Positions 10,476 to 22,851 are shown, counted from the first letter of the stretch. The stretch is DNA of 64,000 nt from Haberlea rhodopensis (GCA_907163345.1 CAJQUN010001286.1:17568-81567), one strand, 5' to 3'. A program made the numbers and translations. The notes: generated by a model not told the origin, from the letters alone.

Positions 10476-11958
10476 TGTAAGGAATCCAACACACAAGTGC
10501 GCAGCGGAAATAAAAAAATGGATTCCTAACCATGGACTTATACAGAGTATTCATATCGGAATGGTTAAAGAGTCTCACCCTTGTAGCGTGTTTGGTGCAG
10601 AATCCTCGTTACAAGACCACGAGTCACGAACGAAAATTTTCACCTTCGTCTCTACGGTATCCACACGATCAAATCGACAGGGATTGTTCAAGAACAAGTT
10701 GCTAGACTTGTTCTTAAAACAAAACTGAACTCTCGGTTCAAAACCGATTAACGACTGCCAATCAAAAAGCTCACAACCCACGGCGGCGGCGGCGGCGGTG
10801 ATGCTCGATGAAGGGACGGCCGAGAGCTCTATTCTTTTGGAGGCTATTAGGTTTTTATGATATGTAGGATTAATTTTTAATTAACCTTGATATCATTTAT
10901 ATATTAGATTTAATTAAAGGTTCAAGACTTTCTTAAAGCTTCATGGGCCCAAACCTATGATTTAATTAAATCCTTATAATCATGTAATTAAAACTCTTCT
11001 TAATTAATTAATTCATCCAATGAATTTAATTCCCTTTATCGATTTAATCTTTTGTGCGACCCGATAGGATCTTGTAATGTTGGCAGTGACATAAAATCTC
11101 ATTTTATGTCACAAGCAATGAGCGGTATCTAGCAACACATCAAGGCTATCCAAATTACAAGAATGTCATTGACTCGACATAACCTTTAGAACTTGTGATA
11201 ATATTAACCATGTAACTTAATCCCTTTGTCCATGTGTTTAGATTGAACACGAGTCATGGAATAGTCATACTCGTATATTCAATCTCTATTTCTTGATCCC
11301 CAAGTAGAACAAGAATAAACGAATAAGCTCGATATCACATATCGACTCATTCGAGCACGGCCATGCATTTTAGTCTTACTTGATCAAGGGCCCAAACACT
11401 TCTTCTATTATATAGGAGGGACAAATCCTATCTTGATCAATCAACATCCCTCTACATAATTCGTAGTGTATCCAATAGTTGCCTTTATAGTTTACCCTGT
11501 TACAGGTAACGTTTGACAATATCAAGATACATAACTCCTTATGTTGGGATCTCTGATGATCTCAAATCGTAAGGATTACATACATTATTATCACTATGAG
11601 AATTGCTTATAACACTCATATAACTATCCATGTAGCATTCTCGTGGTGGGTCTGTCCAGTACATTGTTCTCTACATGTACCCATGTGTTGATTTGATATC
11701 TCATATCCATGAATTATTTCATCAATCAAAACATACTAGTCTCAATGCATTATCATTATCCTTATTCATGATAATACTTGACTATGGACAATCTTTAAGA
11801 ACAATACAATATTATTCTAAGGACATTAACTTATATATCAATTCATGTTGCACAGATATTCGAATAAGATATAATAATGATTTGCCATTAATAAAATCAT
11901 AATACATTGTATGTCATAAACAATCATCTAATGACTTGTCTTAGGGCATATCCCAACA
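10476..11958 (-). repeat. Copia-1 5' LTR
   Basis: 1483 bp, same termini as the 3' LTR and closely similar, with scattered substitutions, small indels and a longer CGG run (about 10780-10797). TATA box on the minus strand near 11404-11417. Confidence 0.92.
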
Positions 11959-12565
11959 GCTTTCTCACCACATCCTTCAATTGACATAGGATTAATCACC
12001 ATAACCCTATATACAACTGAGGCCACAAGCCTCACACACATCGTTCACCAAGAATGAAATCTGAACAAAATAACCTCACATCCATTTTCATCCTGTTTCA
12101 AAATCAGAAACACGTCTTCATATAACTGTCTAATAACCTGAGAACAATTAGTGACTCATAATCACAATCTGACGACATCCATTCGCACTGACTTTGCACA
12201 TGGAGCTGACACCAAGATCTGGTCACCACACTCCAACCACTCTTCAACGTGTTTTCGGATTCAGTCTCTTCATAGTACGACACATATCATTCAAGAGCTG
12301 AATTAATTGCAAGTCTCCAGAGAAACATCTCATGTCCCTCTAGCAAATGGTAGTACGGAAAACCGGTGTACCAGCCATAGGTACACACAAAACATCCCTT
12401 GTGACATTCATAGGGATTCATATCAATTCGTGCTACCATACTGTAAAACAAAGGTTAACAACAATATATCCTATACAACACTAAGGATATAACATGCTTT
12501 CAAGTGAATATGCATCTCCCTAATTCACTTCCTCTACCCTTGTTCAGCCCAGTCATCTAACCGCT
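11959..12565 (-). other. Element H internal leader
   Basis: The first five bases (GCTTT) are the right Copia-1 target duplication. The rest lies between the Copia-1 insertion and the H primer site. The segment around 12436-12565 resembles the gag-start leader of Gypsy-A and C (AACAAAGGTTAACAACA; then CAGTCATCTAACC), but no gag is recognisable to its left. H may be non-autonomous or have lost its coding region. Confidence 0.6.
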
Positions 12566-12577
12566 GCTCTGATACCA
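12566..12577 (-). other. Element H primer-binding site (initiator tRNA-Met)
   Basis: The plus strand GCTCTGATACCA is the complement of TGGTATCAGAGC, four bases from the LTR end. Spacing matches Gypsy-A and Gypsy-C. Confidence 0.85.
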
Positions 12578-13035
12578 CTAATGTGGGGCCACCTTAATCC
12601 TTCATTAAGTGTTCAATTACGTAAATCACATTCAACGTAAACAGGATTAAGGTTCTATCACTACTGATTGGGATTTTTCACTATGTCTTTCACTTACATT
12701 ATTCATATGCATTACATCGTGTATATCCTTTACATATCACAAATCATTAAATATCGCTAAGTTTAGCGCCTAGCAGCATAAGGTATAGTCACAATCGCAG
12801 CTTTTCCCCAGCTATGAATCCTACAGAACAACCATACAAAACATGAGTATTGAAATGATGTTCCCAATAACAACAATATAATGCATCAATACAATATGAA
12901 CAACTTCATGTACGTCATGCATTTGTAATACTCATCTCTGGTTATTCATGTACATACCCCCTGTACATATCTCAAAACACAACATACAACATAATTCAAA
13001 TGGCCAAATATGTCATCATATATTTCATTCAATAT

Positions 13036-13605
13036 CCTGTTATAACGGGACAAATATGATTTGCCTATCTCAGCTCAATAATTCAGTGGAACCTCCTCAC
13101 ATGCTCATATTAGCAACACAAATCATATTTCCGTCCTCATACATTATAACAGCCAAAGCATATGCCCAACCAATCACAAACATGAGTATTGATGACAACT
13201 GTCTCAGTTCTGTATCAATAAGAAACCTAATACGATAAAATCCCTATCATAAGGATCAACTGGATTGTTCTGTATCATGCATCATAAAAACAACTACGTC
13301 ATGACATGTCTCATCTATCATCCTGTTATAACGGGACAAATATGATTTGCCTATCTCATCTCAATATGTCAGTGGAACTTTCTCATATCTTCATGATAGC
13401 AGCACAAATCATATTTTCGTACTCACACATTATAACAACCAATCATATACTCAACGGTGTATACCTCACATGCCAAAGCATATGCTTAGCATACCTATCG
13501 TGGCATCAATCTCAGCCAAAGCATATGCCCAACAATGGCATACCTATCATGTCATCAATCTCGGCCAAAGCATATGCCCAACAATGGCATACTATCGTGG
13601 CATCA
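13036..13605 (-). repeat. Inverted and tandem repeats in H LTR
   Basis: Two copies of a roughly 116-bp unit (13036-13152 and 13322-13437). Each is an internal inverted repeat: CTGTTATAAC near its left end, TTATAACAG or TTATAACAA near its right end, with AAATATGATTT/AAATCATATTT inside. Three tandem copies of a unit starting GCCAAAGCATATGC follow at about 13472, 13514 and 13563. Confidence 0.75.
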
Positions 13606-14288
13606 ACTGTATGTCTCAATCATATCGTGCCTCACATCACCAAAACATCTGATATTCATAATAATCTCATAACTCAATAAAGAAAGTATCCATCGCATAT
13701 CTAAATCAACAATACATCATCATATATCATGATATAATGATCATAAATAGAATATCAATACTCGTACGTCAACACGTACCTGCCGCGCGACACGACATAT
13801 AACAATCATGTGTCAATGGTTAACCGCCTCGTTGTCCCGTCCCCTGTGATAATGCTACATAAATACTGTGGGGTCTTCCCACCTTAACAGTGATTAATAG
13901 ACATAAGAAGGACTAAATATGCATTAAAGTAACATCTTAAGGTTTTGGTTGTTACATGAGCTAACGGGATTACAGGCCAAAATACAAAACTTCAAAAACA
14001 ATTCATTACATTCTAAAGGGATGTCATTTAGATTTACACTACTCCTAGAGTAGATACTAATCATCACTTGAATTCTATACATTCCTGTGTCCCTCGTACC
14101 TCACTGCCTCAACCCGACCCTTAGTCCTTTCGTCCAAAAGTGTACCTACAGGGACAACACATCATGAGCATATATAATCTTACTTAACATTATAAACATC
14201 ATATAAATGCATGAAACATTTGTTAAGTAAATATGCTGGTTATTCATTCACTTCTTATTGTTGTCCCTGATTTAGAATCATGCATATG

Positions 14289-14443
14289 GGGCATCTTACC
14301 CCCGTGGCATCTTACCACAACATCATCGTATGGCCTCTTACCATATGGGGCATCTTACCCCATGGCATCTTACGACAATACATCGCATGGCCTCTTACCA
14401 TGTGGGGCATCTTACCCCGTGGCATCTTACCACAATACATCAC
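14289..14443 (-). repeat. Hairpin array, Gypsy-A 3' LTR (two main units)
   Basis: Repeats built on GGCATCTTACC (sense GGTAAGATGCC). The bases flanking each core pair with one another: GGGG/CCCC, GTGG/CCAC, ATGG/CCAT. The partner LTR has an extra copy. Confidence 0.85.
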
Positions 14444-14594
14444 ATAAATGTCATCATATAAGCATCGTATAAGCAACAAACATCATATGAACTTCATCGT
14501 ATAAACATCATATAAACACCGTCATTTCTTCGTGAATACTCATGCAATAAAAGCATAGTCGTAATATAGAGATGTGTGTTACCGTCCGATGCCC

Positions 14595-14611
14595 GTACGC
14601 TTCTTACGTAC
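14595..14611 (-). promoter_or_regulatory. Conserved GTACG hairpin in Gypsy-A LTR
   Basis: A stem GTACG(T)/(G)CGTAC around a short loop. The same stem with different loop bases occurs at 21461-21477, 31893-31909, 38654-38670 and 48586-48602. Confidence 0.6.
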
Positions 14612-14777
14612 CTTTTCAAAAGGAGGAGGAGTCAACAGACTTTATCTCCTTGATGGTGCGGTACCTGGGATGGTTCTACAAGACCACATAATACCATATT
14701 AGATGCCTCAAAACCATCTTACATCATAAACTTAACAAAATAAAACATCATCATAATTTTCAACTTTCTGCCTCCCT

Positions 14778-14993
14778 CGATCGATCGGCCCTATGTCTCG
14801 ATCGATCGAGACACTGTGCACAAATAGTGCCTTAGCATTCTGCCTCACTCGATCGATCGAACATTTTACCGATCGATCGAGGAGCTTCACCGATCGATCG
14901 AGAAATCCTTCGATCGATCGGCACCAAAATTTTGAAAACATGTTTAGACCTTCTGTCTCGCTCGATCGATCGGGACCAAATCTCGATCGATCG
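14778..14993 (-). promoter_or_regulatory. Phased CGATCGATCG palindrome cluster, Gypsy-A 3' LTR
   Basis: Eight exact CGATCGATCG cores with centres 14782.5, 14803.5, 14854.5, 14874.5, 14895.5, 14915.5, 14967.5 and 14988.5; spacings 21, 51, 20, 21, 20, 52, 21. The copy at 14797-14812 extends to a perfect 16-nt palindrome. Confidence 0.92.
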
Positions 14994-15901
14994 AGAGCTC
15001 TGAAAATCGGGATTTTTCCCCAGATTTTTGAGCACCTCATTTCATACCATCTTTTCTACCTCATAACATATCTTTCATGCTGAAACAAACATGTGAAGAA
15101 CTTCATAAAATATCCATGTAAGTTCTTAAATCAAAGGTTTAACAAAACCTAAGCTAACATGCATAATAACATCATCATAATCTTCATCCTTAACCGACTT
15201 TTACAAAAACAGAGCATGTATCCCTTTGCCCAGATTTTCGAGCATATAGTTTCATAACAAGAAATCTATCACATAAATCATGTAAAAATCTCGAACAACC
15301 ATGCTAGTAGTTACTTAATACTACCATGTAAGCATTCATATCAAGGTTCCACCCAAACCTATACTTAACATGCTTTAAAATCAACCCACCAAACCCAAGC
15401 CCAAACACAAACCCAGAAAAACAGGGTACCCACTTACCCCTCTCTTTTGCTCCTCTTTTTGCAAGGATTTGAACACCTTCTTACCAAGCTTTTCTTCCCT
15501 TCCCCAGCAGCTTACAGGCACGATTTTGGGAGAGAAAGAGAGGAGGAGAGAAGGAGATGATTTGGCTGCAAAGTGGAAGCATGGGCATGACCAAGTGGGA
15601 GGCATGGGCTTTGACAAGTGGGGGATGGGTGGTGACCGAGTTGGGGGGTGGGGTGGTGTGGCTGGGGTGCCATGTGGTGTTTAATTGTATCCCGGTATTT
15701 AGTACGATGTATTAAAATATCCTCACTCGATATTTTCTAACTTCATATAATTAATACATCCCTTAAAATACCCAACATGCTCCCCACATCATATCATCAT
15801 AACATAAATCGTGGCCCCCAATTTAAATACACCATAACCCTTAAACACATCATAATTCATCATCATAGAACATAATCATATCACATTTCGGGGGTATTAC
15901 A

Positions 15902-15916
15902 TTACTCCCCTACTTA
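15902..15916 (-). other. Gypsy-A polypurine tract
   Basis: The minus strand reads TAAGTAGGGGAGTAA next to the LTR, preceded by GAGGACGAAATCTTA, the usual context in this lineage. Confidence 0.85.
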
Positions 15917-15948
15917 TAAGATTTCGTCCTCGAAATCCACATGCATCA

Positions 15949-18186
15949 TCATATCGAAACTAAACATAAAAACATACCAGAGAATAGTTCCGGATAGTGC
16001 TGCACCATATGCCGTTCCGTCTCCCACGTAGCCTCCTCGACACCCCGACGATCCCACTGAACTTTGACCATCGGTATAACTTTACTTCGTAGTCTGCGAT
16101 CCTCTCGATCCAGAATTCTGATCGGTCGTTCAACGTAGGACACATCTGAGTCTAGCTGTACTTCAGTAGGCTGTAAGACATGAGACGGGCCTGGCTCATA
16201 CTTCCTTAACATAGAGACATGGAAAACATCGTGTATGCCAGATAAAGATGGCGGTAGAGCCAAACGATAAGCTAAAGTACCGATGCGCTGTAAAACTTCA
16301 TATGGCCCAACATACCTCGGAGATAACTTTCCCCGCATCCCAAAACGAACCACGCCCCTGAAGGGTGAGATCCTTAAGAAGACCCTGTCTCCTAACTGGA
16401 ATTCTAGCGGTCGTCGCCGCTTATTGGCATAGTCCGCTTGCCTATCCTGGGCCGCTTTCATCTTCAGGCGTATCAACTTTATCTTACTCTCCATATCTCT
16501 GATCATATCCGGTCCTCCGACCGCTTTGCTAGTCAAGTCCTCCCAATACAGTGGTGATCTACATCGTCGTCCATACAGAGCTTCAAAAGGGGCCATTTGA
16601 ATGCTCGCCTGATAACTGTTATTATAGGAGAACTCCACCAGCGACACTGAATCCTGCCACGGAGTATCAAACTCCAGAATACATGCCCTCAACATGTCTT
16701 CGAGCGTCTGAATGGTACGCTCTGTTTGGCCGTCTGTCTGAGGGTGATAGGCCGTACTCAGTCTCACCTCCGTGCCCAAAGCTGTCTGGAGACCCCCCCA
16801 GAAATGTGAAGTGAACCTCGGGTCTCTGTCAGACACTATCGAGACTGGAATACCATGCAATCTCACAACATCCCGTATATACATTTGGGCCATCTTTAAG
16901 TATGTATACGACATACTATAAGGGATGAAATGAGCCGTCTTCGTTAGCCTATCTACGATCACCCAGATCGCATCAAATCCTGAGGTCGTCCTTGGCAAGT
17001 GGGTCACGAAATCCATAGATATATGCTCCCACTTCCATTCAGGCACCTCTAAGCTCTTCAGCTCACCACCAGGCCTCTGCCTCTCTGCCTTTACCTGTTG
17101 GCAGATCAAACATCTTTTAACAAAAATGATTACCTCACGCTTCATGCGTCTCCACCAGAATTGATCGCATAGATCTTTGTACATCTTCTTTCCCCTTGGG
17201 TGGATACTGAAATGACTACTGTGAGCCCGTTCCAATATTCCTCTACGCAGTTCTGGCGTATCTGGGACTACCCATCGGTTGCCCAGTCTCAAGGAATCAT
17301 CCTCAGCCACTCTGAACTTGGATGGCTGACCCTGAAGTATCAATGATGTCCATCTCTGAACCTCACTATCGGACTTCTGGGCCTTCCTGATTGCCTCAAA
17401 TATGTCTGGCTCCGCCAATAAGGTCGACACTCGTACAGGCGACGTGTCCACATCGAAGTCATAGCCCAGATGGCAGTAAGAGGTCATCAAAGCTGACAAA
17501 CACATGACATCCTCTGCAGTACTCTTCACCTTCCGACTTAAGGCGTCTGCTATCAGGTTCGCTTTACCTGGATGGTACTCAATTTCACAATCATAATCTT
17601 TGAGCAAATCCATCCATCTTCTTTGCCTCATATTCAACTCTGCCTGAGTGAATAAGAACTTCAGGCTCTTATGGTCCGTATATATAGTGAAAGACGTGCC
17701 ATACAAGTAATGCCTCCAGATTTTTAAGGCAAATATGATGGCCGCCAATTCCAAATCATGCACTGGATACTTAGCCTCGTGTGGCTTCAGTTGCCTTGAT
17801 GCATAAGCCACCACATGCTTATCTTGCATCAACACACAGCCCAAGCCCTGTAATGACGCATCCGTATACAAGGCGAACCTCTTATCCTCAGACGGAATCA
17901 CCAGCACAGGCGCTGTAGTCAAACGACGCTTCAGCTCTTGGAAGCTTTCCTCACAAGCTTCGGACCAAAAGAAGGGGACTCCTTTCTGAGTCAGCTGCGT
18001 CAGGGGTTTGGCAATCTTCGAAAAACCCTCGACGAAACGTCGGTAATATCCTGCCAAACCGAGAAAACTCCTTATCTCAGGTACAGAAGTGGGTGCAGCC
18101 CACTCCATCACAGCTTCAATCTTCCTTGGATCCACAGATATCCCGTGGCTAGATATGACATGGCCTAAAAATACCACGCTGTCCAA
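15949..18186 (-). pseudogene. Gypsy-A RNase H, integrase and chromodomain
   Basis: One uninterrupted 745-codon stretch. It starts at the RT thumb (VVFLGHVISSHGISVDP) and continues with RNase H (ALYTDASLQGLGCVL; TDHKSLKFLF; GKANLIADALSRK). The integrase zinc finger follows (HSSHFS, CLICQQ) with core D...D...E at SMDFVTHLP, IVSDRDPRF and YHPQTDGQTERTIQTLEDML, then GMRGKLSPRYVGPYEVL. It ends in a chromodomain, VKVQWDRRGVEEATWETE, known in this lineage to steer integration to heterochromatin. The reading frame is separated from the RT active-site segment by a frameshift at about 18187-18250, so it could not be made as part of an intact polyprotein. Confidence 0.93.
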
Positions 18187-19259
18187 CCAGAACTCGCACT
18201 AACTAAGCTTTGCATACAGCTGATGATCCCTAAGGATCTGAGTACTATCCTCAAGTGCCTTACATGCTCTTCTTCAGTCCGAGAGTAAATAAGTATGTCG
18301 TCAATGAAGACTATGACGAACTGATCCAAATATGGCTGGAACACCTTGTTCATCAAACTCATGAAGACAGCTGGGGCATTCGTCACCCCAAAAGGCATGA
18401 CCAGGAATTCATAGTGCCCATATCTAGTCCTGAAAGCCGTCTTCTGAACATCATCTTCTTTTACTCGAATCTGATGGTACCCCGACCTCAGATCAATCTT
18501 ACTATAGAGCCTTGTACCCTGCAACTGATCGAACAAGTCATCGATCCTCGGAAGTGGATACTTGTTCTTTACTGTAGCTTTGTTCAACTGCCTGTAGTCA
18601 ATGCATAGACGCATCGATCCATCTTTCTTCTTAACAAATAAGACAGGCGCACCCCATGGCGATATGCTAGGGCGTATGTAGTTTTTGTCTAGGAGTTCCT
18701 GCAATTGAATCTTTAGCTCTCTTAGCTCCGCTGGTGCCATCCTATACGGGGCACGAGAAATTGCAGACGTCCCTGGTAACAACTCAATCCCAAACTCGAC
18801 CTCTCTCGTCGGTGGGAATCCGGGAATCTCCTCCGGGAAGACATCAGGAAACTCCGCCACTACGGGCACATCCTCAACCTTCAACTCCTTCCTCTTTTCC
18901 GTCATATCAATGGCATAGATAAGATATCCCGCATGACCTCGTTCCAATAGCTGTGTCATCTTGACAGCAGATATTAACGGAATCTTCGGACGGGAACCAT
19001 CCCCATAGAATGTCCATTGGACTCCCAATACAGATCTAAATCGGACAGTCCTTTGCCTGCAGTTTACCACTGCCTGATACTTGTTCAGAACATCGATGCC
19101 CACAATGCAATCGAAGTCTGTCATTCCCAACACAATCAAATCTGATCTTAACTCATTATCCTCAAAATAAATGAGGCCATCATAAACAATCTGATCCGTA
19201 GTCAAACTTCTTCCAGCGGGGGTCGAGACCATAAGAGGATGGGGGACGGAGAAGTTCAT
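18165..19259 (-). pseudogene. Gypsy-A aspartic-protease C-terminal part and reverse transcriptase
   Basis: The open stretch begins after the protease active site, with DLIVLGMTDFDCIVGIDVL. RT follows: ISRAPYRMAPAELREL, CIDYRQLNKATVKNKYPLPRIDDL, YSKIDLRSGYHQI, FGVTNAPAVF and the catalytic FIDDILIYSR. After HLRIVL the frame drifts into unrelated sequence, marking a frameshift near 18245. At the other end a TGA and a 1-bp deletion (about 19235-19256) cut it from gag-protease. Confidence 0.92.
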
Positions 19260-20472
19260 ATGTGGTGCCTTTCAACAAAACTCGTCGACACAAAAGAGTG
19301 TGACGCACCTGTGTCTATCAATATAAGAGCAGGGTGCGTAAATAAAAGACACGTACCCGCTATAACTTCCTCCGGGGCCGCCGTAGCCTGCTCCCTCGTC
19401 AAAGCATACACCTGTCCCTGAGGTGGCCCCGCGGGCTGACCTCCATACTGTCTTGGCACAATGGGTGGCCGATGTTGTGCCGTTCTGTCCGCAGGTCTCC
19501 CCGTAGAGCTCTGCTGTCTTCCCCTGTTGGGACACCGCCGAGCAAAGTGGCCTCTGTCGCCACAGACATAACATCCTACGCAGTCCTTTGCCAAATGTGG
19601 TTGCCCACAAAGAGTGCACTGAACCCTTCCAGATCTGTCTCCCTGAGACTGTCCTCTCCCAGATGGAGCATCATTCCTACCTTTCCCTTTCCATCGATTC
19701 TCGGGCCTCTTGCCACTGAATCTCGATGCCGAAGTGTTCCCCCTAGACTTAAACTGATCACCTCTGGGCTTCAAATTGTCAGAAGTGGATCTCTGAGGGG
19801 GTGCTGGAGGTGGCACTGCATCAGGATATGCACCAACTCCCAGTTCAGCTAGCTCAGCTCGTGAGAGTGCATCATCAAAACAAGCAGGGCCATAAGTGAT
19901 CACCCTGTCATACAGTTCGGGCCTCAAGCCCTTCATGAAGTTCCGCATCTTCGCTTGAGTGCTTGCAGCAATGTGTGGCACATATCGTAGTAAGGAACAG
20001 TAATGCAAAGCATAGTCAGATACAGGCATGGTACCTTGTCTTAGACTGGTAACTCATCCTCTTTGGCCTGTCTTGCAGCGGCTGAGAAATAGCGGTTCAA
20101 AAACCGCGTTCGGAACATCTTCCAATTTACTTCCTGTCCCAGAGCCTCTTGCTCAATCACTGTGGTTTTCCACCACATCAATGCCTTCTTGGACAGCTGA
20201 AATTCTGCTAATCGGATCCAGGCCGTCTTTGCACAAGGCGCTGCCACAAATATCTGTTCGATCCTCTCTAACCATTCCTCAGCTTTCTCTCCTGATTCGG
20301 TTCCCTCGAACATCGGAGGTCGATACATCATAAACTGAGCCAAGCTCAATTCCCCAGGTAGCAACTGCTGTTCAGAGGGTTTCTCTCCCAAGGCTGGTGG
20401 TGGCAATGGGTTCGTACGCCCAGCACTTGCATTTACACTAATGGCGTCACCCACTTCTATATTTGCTGCCAT
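19256..20472 (-). pseudogene. Gypsy-A gag and protease active site
   Basis: The start codon is at 20472 (MAANIEVGD), reached through a leader shared with Gypsy-C. The Retrotrans_gag domain (AQFMMYRPPMFEG, AEEWLERIEQIF, ALMWWKTTV, FRTRFLNRYF) is in one frame to 20041. A 1-nt deletion near 20047 moves the rest to the frame 19256-20029, which has FMKGLRPELYDRV, a basic linker, two knuckle motifs (CTLCGQPHLAKDC and CYVCGDRGHFARRC) and the protease motif LIDTGASHSFVS with its catalytic Asp intact. It ends at a TGA after VERHHI. Confidence 0.92.
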
Positions 20473-20659
20473 GCTGCAACACAAGGGTTAATAACAACAC
20501 CAAAAGCAATTCATAAAACTCATCGTTAGATAATTGAACATGTTAGTATAACATCTTCTTCTTTATGAATAACATACATATAAACATGTTCAAAAGTAAG
20601 CACCTAGCTAACTTATTGCTAAGGCTACCCTTCACTCATTCCCGAGTTATCTAACCACT

Positions 20660-20671
20660 GCTCTGATACCA
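20660..20671 (-). other. Gypsy-A primer-binding site (initiator tRNA-Met)
   Basis: Plus-strand GCTCTGATACCA, complement of TGGTATCAGAGC, four bases from the LTR. Confidence 0.92.
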
Positions 20672-21096
20672 CTAATGTGGGGTCTTCCCACCTTAATAGT
20701 GATTAATAGACATAAGAAGGACTAAATATGCATTAAAGTAACATCTTAAGGTTTTGGTTGTTACATGAGCTAACGGGATTACAGGCCAAAATACAAAACT
20801 TCAAAAACAATTCATTACATTCTAAAGGGATGTCATTTAGATTTACACTACTCCTAGAGTAGATACTAATCATCACTTGAATTCTATACATTCATGTGTC
20901 CCTCGTAGCTCACTGCCTCAACCCGACCCTTAGTCCTTTCGTCCAAAAGTGTACCTACAGGGACAACACATCATGAGCATATATAATCTTACTTAACATT
21001 ATAAACATCATATAAATGCATGAAACATTTGTTAAGTAAATATGCTGGTTATTCATTCACTTCTTATTGTTGTCCCTGATTTAGAATCATGCATAT

Positions 21097-21305
21097 GGGG
21101 CATCTTACCCCCGTGGCATCTTACCACAACATCATCGTATGGCCTCTTACCATATGGGGCATCTTACCCCGTGGCATCTTACCACAATACATCGCATGGC
21201 CTCTTACCATGTGCGGCATCTTACCCCGTGGCATCTTACCACAATACATCGCATGGCCTCTTACCATGTGGGGCATCTTACCCCGTGGCATCTTACCACA
21301 ATACA
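21097..21305 (-). repeat. Hairpin array, Gypsy-A 5' LTR (three main units)
   Basis: The same array as 14289-14443 with one more unit of about 60 bp. Unit pattern: GGGGCATCTTACCCC, GTGGCATCTTACCAC, CATGGCCTCTTACCATG. Confidence 0.88.
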
Positions 21306-21644
21306 TCACATAAATGTCATCATATAAGCATCGTATAAGCAATAAACATCATATGAACTTCATCGTATAAACATCATATAAACACCGTCATTTCTTCGTG
21401 AATACTCATGCAATAAAAGCATAGTCGTAATATAGAGATGTGTGTTACCGTCCGATGCCCGTACGCTTCTTACGTACCTTTTCAAAAGGAGGAGGAGTCA
21501 ACAGACTTTATCTCCTTGATGGTGCCGGTACCTGGGATGGTTCTACAAGACCACATAATACCATATTAGATGCCTCAAAACCATCTTACATCATAAACTT
21601 AACAAAATAAAACATCATCATAATTTTCAACTTTCTGCCTCCCT

Positions 21645-21860
21645 CGATCGATCGGCCCTATGTCTCGATCGATCGAGACACTGTGCACAAATAGTGCCTT
21701 AGCATTCTGCCTCACTCGATCGATCGAACATTTTACCGATCGATCGAGGAGCTTCACCGATCGATCGAGAAATCCTTCGATCGATCGGCACCAAAATTTT
21801 GAAAACATGTTTAGACCTTCTGTCTCGCTCGATCGATCGGGACCAAATCTCGATCGATCG
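21645..21860 (-). promoter_or_regulatory. Phased CGATCGATCG palindrome cluster, Gypsy-A 5' LTR
   Basis: Eight cores at the same relative positions as 14778-14993. This is the transcription-driving LTR of the element. Confidence 0.92.
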
Positions 21861-22851
21861 AGAGCTCTGAAAATCGGGATTTTTCCCCAGATTTTTGAGC
21901 ACCTCATTTCATACCATCTTTTCTACCTCATAACATATCTTTCATGCTGAAACAAACATGTGAAGAACTTCATAAAATATCCATGTAAGTTCTTAAATCA
22001 AAGGTTTAACAAAACCTAAGCTAACATGCATAATAACATCATCATAATCTTCATCCTTAACCGACTTTTACAAAAACAGAGCATGTATCCCTTTGCCCAG
22101 ATTTTTGAGCATATAGTTTCATAACAAGAAATCTATCACATAAATCATGTAAAAAGCTCGAACAACCATGCTAGTAGTTACTTAATACTACCATGTAAGC
22201 ATTCATATCAAGGTTCCACTCAAACCTATACTTAACATGCTTTAAAATCAACCCACCAAACCCAAGCCCAAACACAAACCCAGAAAAACAGGGTACCCAC
22301 TTACCCCTCTCTTTTGCTCCTCTTTTTGCAAGGATTTGAACACCTTCTTACCAAGCTTTTCTTCCCTTCCCCAGCAGCTTACAGGCACGATTTTGGGAGA
22401 GAAAGAGAGGAGGAGAGAAGGAGATGATTTGGCTGCAAAGTGGAAGCATGGGCATGACCAAGTGGGAGGCATGGGCTTTGACAAGTGGGGGATGGGTGGT
22501 GACCGAGTTGGGGGGTGGGGTGGTGTGGTTGGGGTGCCATGTGGTGTTTAATTGTATCCCGGTATTTAGTACGATGTATTAAAATATCCTCACTCGATAT
22601 TTTCTAACTTCATATAATTAATACATCCCTTAAAATACCCAACATGCTCCCCACATCATATCATCATAACATAAATCGTGGCCCCCAATTTAAATACACC
22701 ATAACCCTTAAACACATCATAATTCATCATCATAGAACATAATCATATCACATTTCGGGGGTATTACAAATACCCACAATGTATAATGTCATAAACCATG
22801 TTAATGAAACAAATACCAAGAAAATACTACACTTTCATAATCTTGGTCTTG

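Larger units (their letters stand above)
3242..11958 (-). mobile_element. Copia-1: complete-length Copia retrotransposon (Tork/Angela-like, tentative)
   Basis: An 8717-bp element with two LTRs (3242-4715 and 10476-11958), a polypurine tract (4716-4730), a primer site (10463-10475) and pol in Copia order: gag, protease, integrase, RT, RNase H. It is flanked by a perfect 5-bp duplication GCTTT (3237-3241, 11959-11963). The coding region has several stops and frameshifts. The lineage is guessed from pol motifs, 1.5 kb LTRs and total size. Confidence 0.93.
13867..15901 (-). repeat. Gypsy-A 3' LTR
   Basis: 2035 bp, TGTGGGGTC...GGTATTACA on the plus strand. Contains a hairpin tandem array (14289-14443), the GTACG hairpin (14595-14611) and a palindrome cluster (14778-14993). 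It is 58 bp shorter than its partner, chiefly because it has one fewer tandem unit. Confidence 0.93.
13867..22768 (-). mobile_element. Gypsy-A: complete-length Tekay/Del-type chromovirus
   Basis: An 8902-bp element with LTRs 13867-15901 and 20676-22768, polypurine tract (15902-15916), primer site (20660-20671), and gag-pol in Gypsy order: gag, protease, RT, RNase H, integrase, chromodomain. Perfect 5-bp duplication AATAC (13862-13866, 22769-22773). It sits inside the LTR of H. Pol has at least three frameshifts and one stop. Confidence 0.95.
20676..22768 (-). repeat. Gypsy-A 5' LTR
   Basis: 2093 bp, nearly identical to the 3' LTR apart from one extra hairpin-array unit and a few substitutions. 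The palindrome cluster is at 21645-21860 with the same spacings. Confidence 0.93.

Noticed and set aside
14778..14993. CRISPR-like look of regularly spaced short palindromes
   Set aside because: Repeats are 10-16 nt, gaps about 11 nt, inside plant LTRs with no cas genes; the architecture is not a CRISPR array.
14793..15083. ORFs with repeated DRSRS, IDRS or RSI peptides in LTRs (also 21660-21950, 31488-31718, 48179-48391)
   Set aside because: They are translations of CGATCGATCG repeats in all frames, present on both strands, with no family match.
15469..15684. ORF in Gypsy-A LTR (copy at 22336-22551)
   Set aside because: LTR sequence downstream of no promoter signal; purine-rich composition explains the open frame.
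18255..18608. Antisense ORFs over Gypsy and Copia pol (for example 18255-18608, 36303-36623, 58258-58485)
   Set aside because: They mirror conserved pol codons on the other strand and lack independent support.
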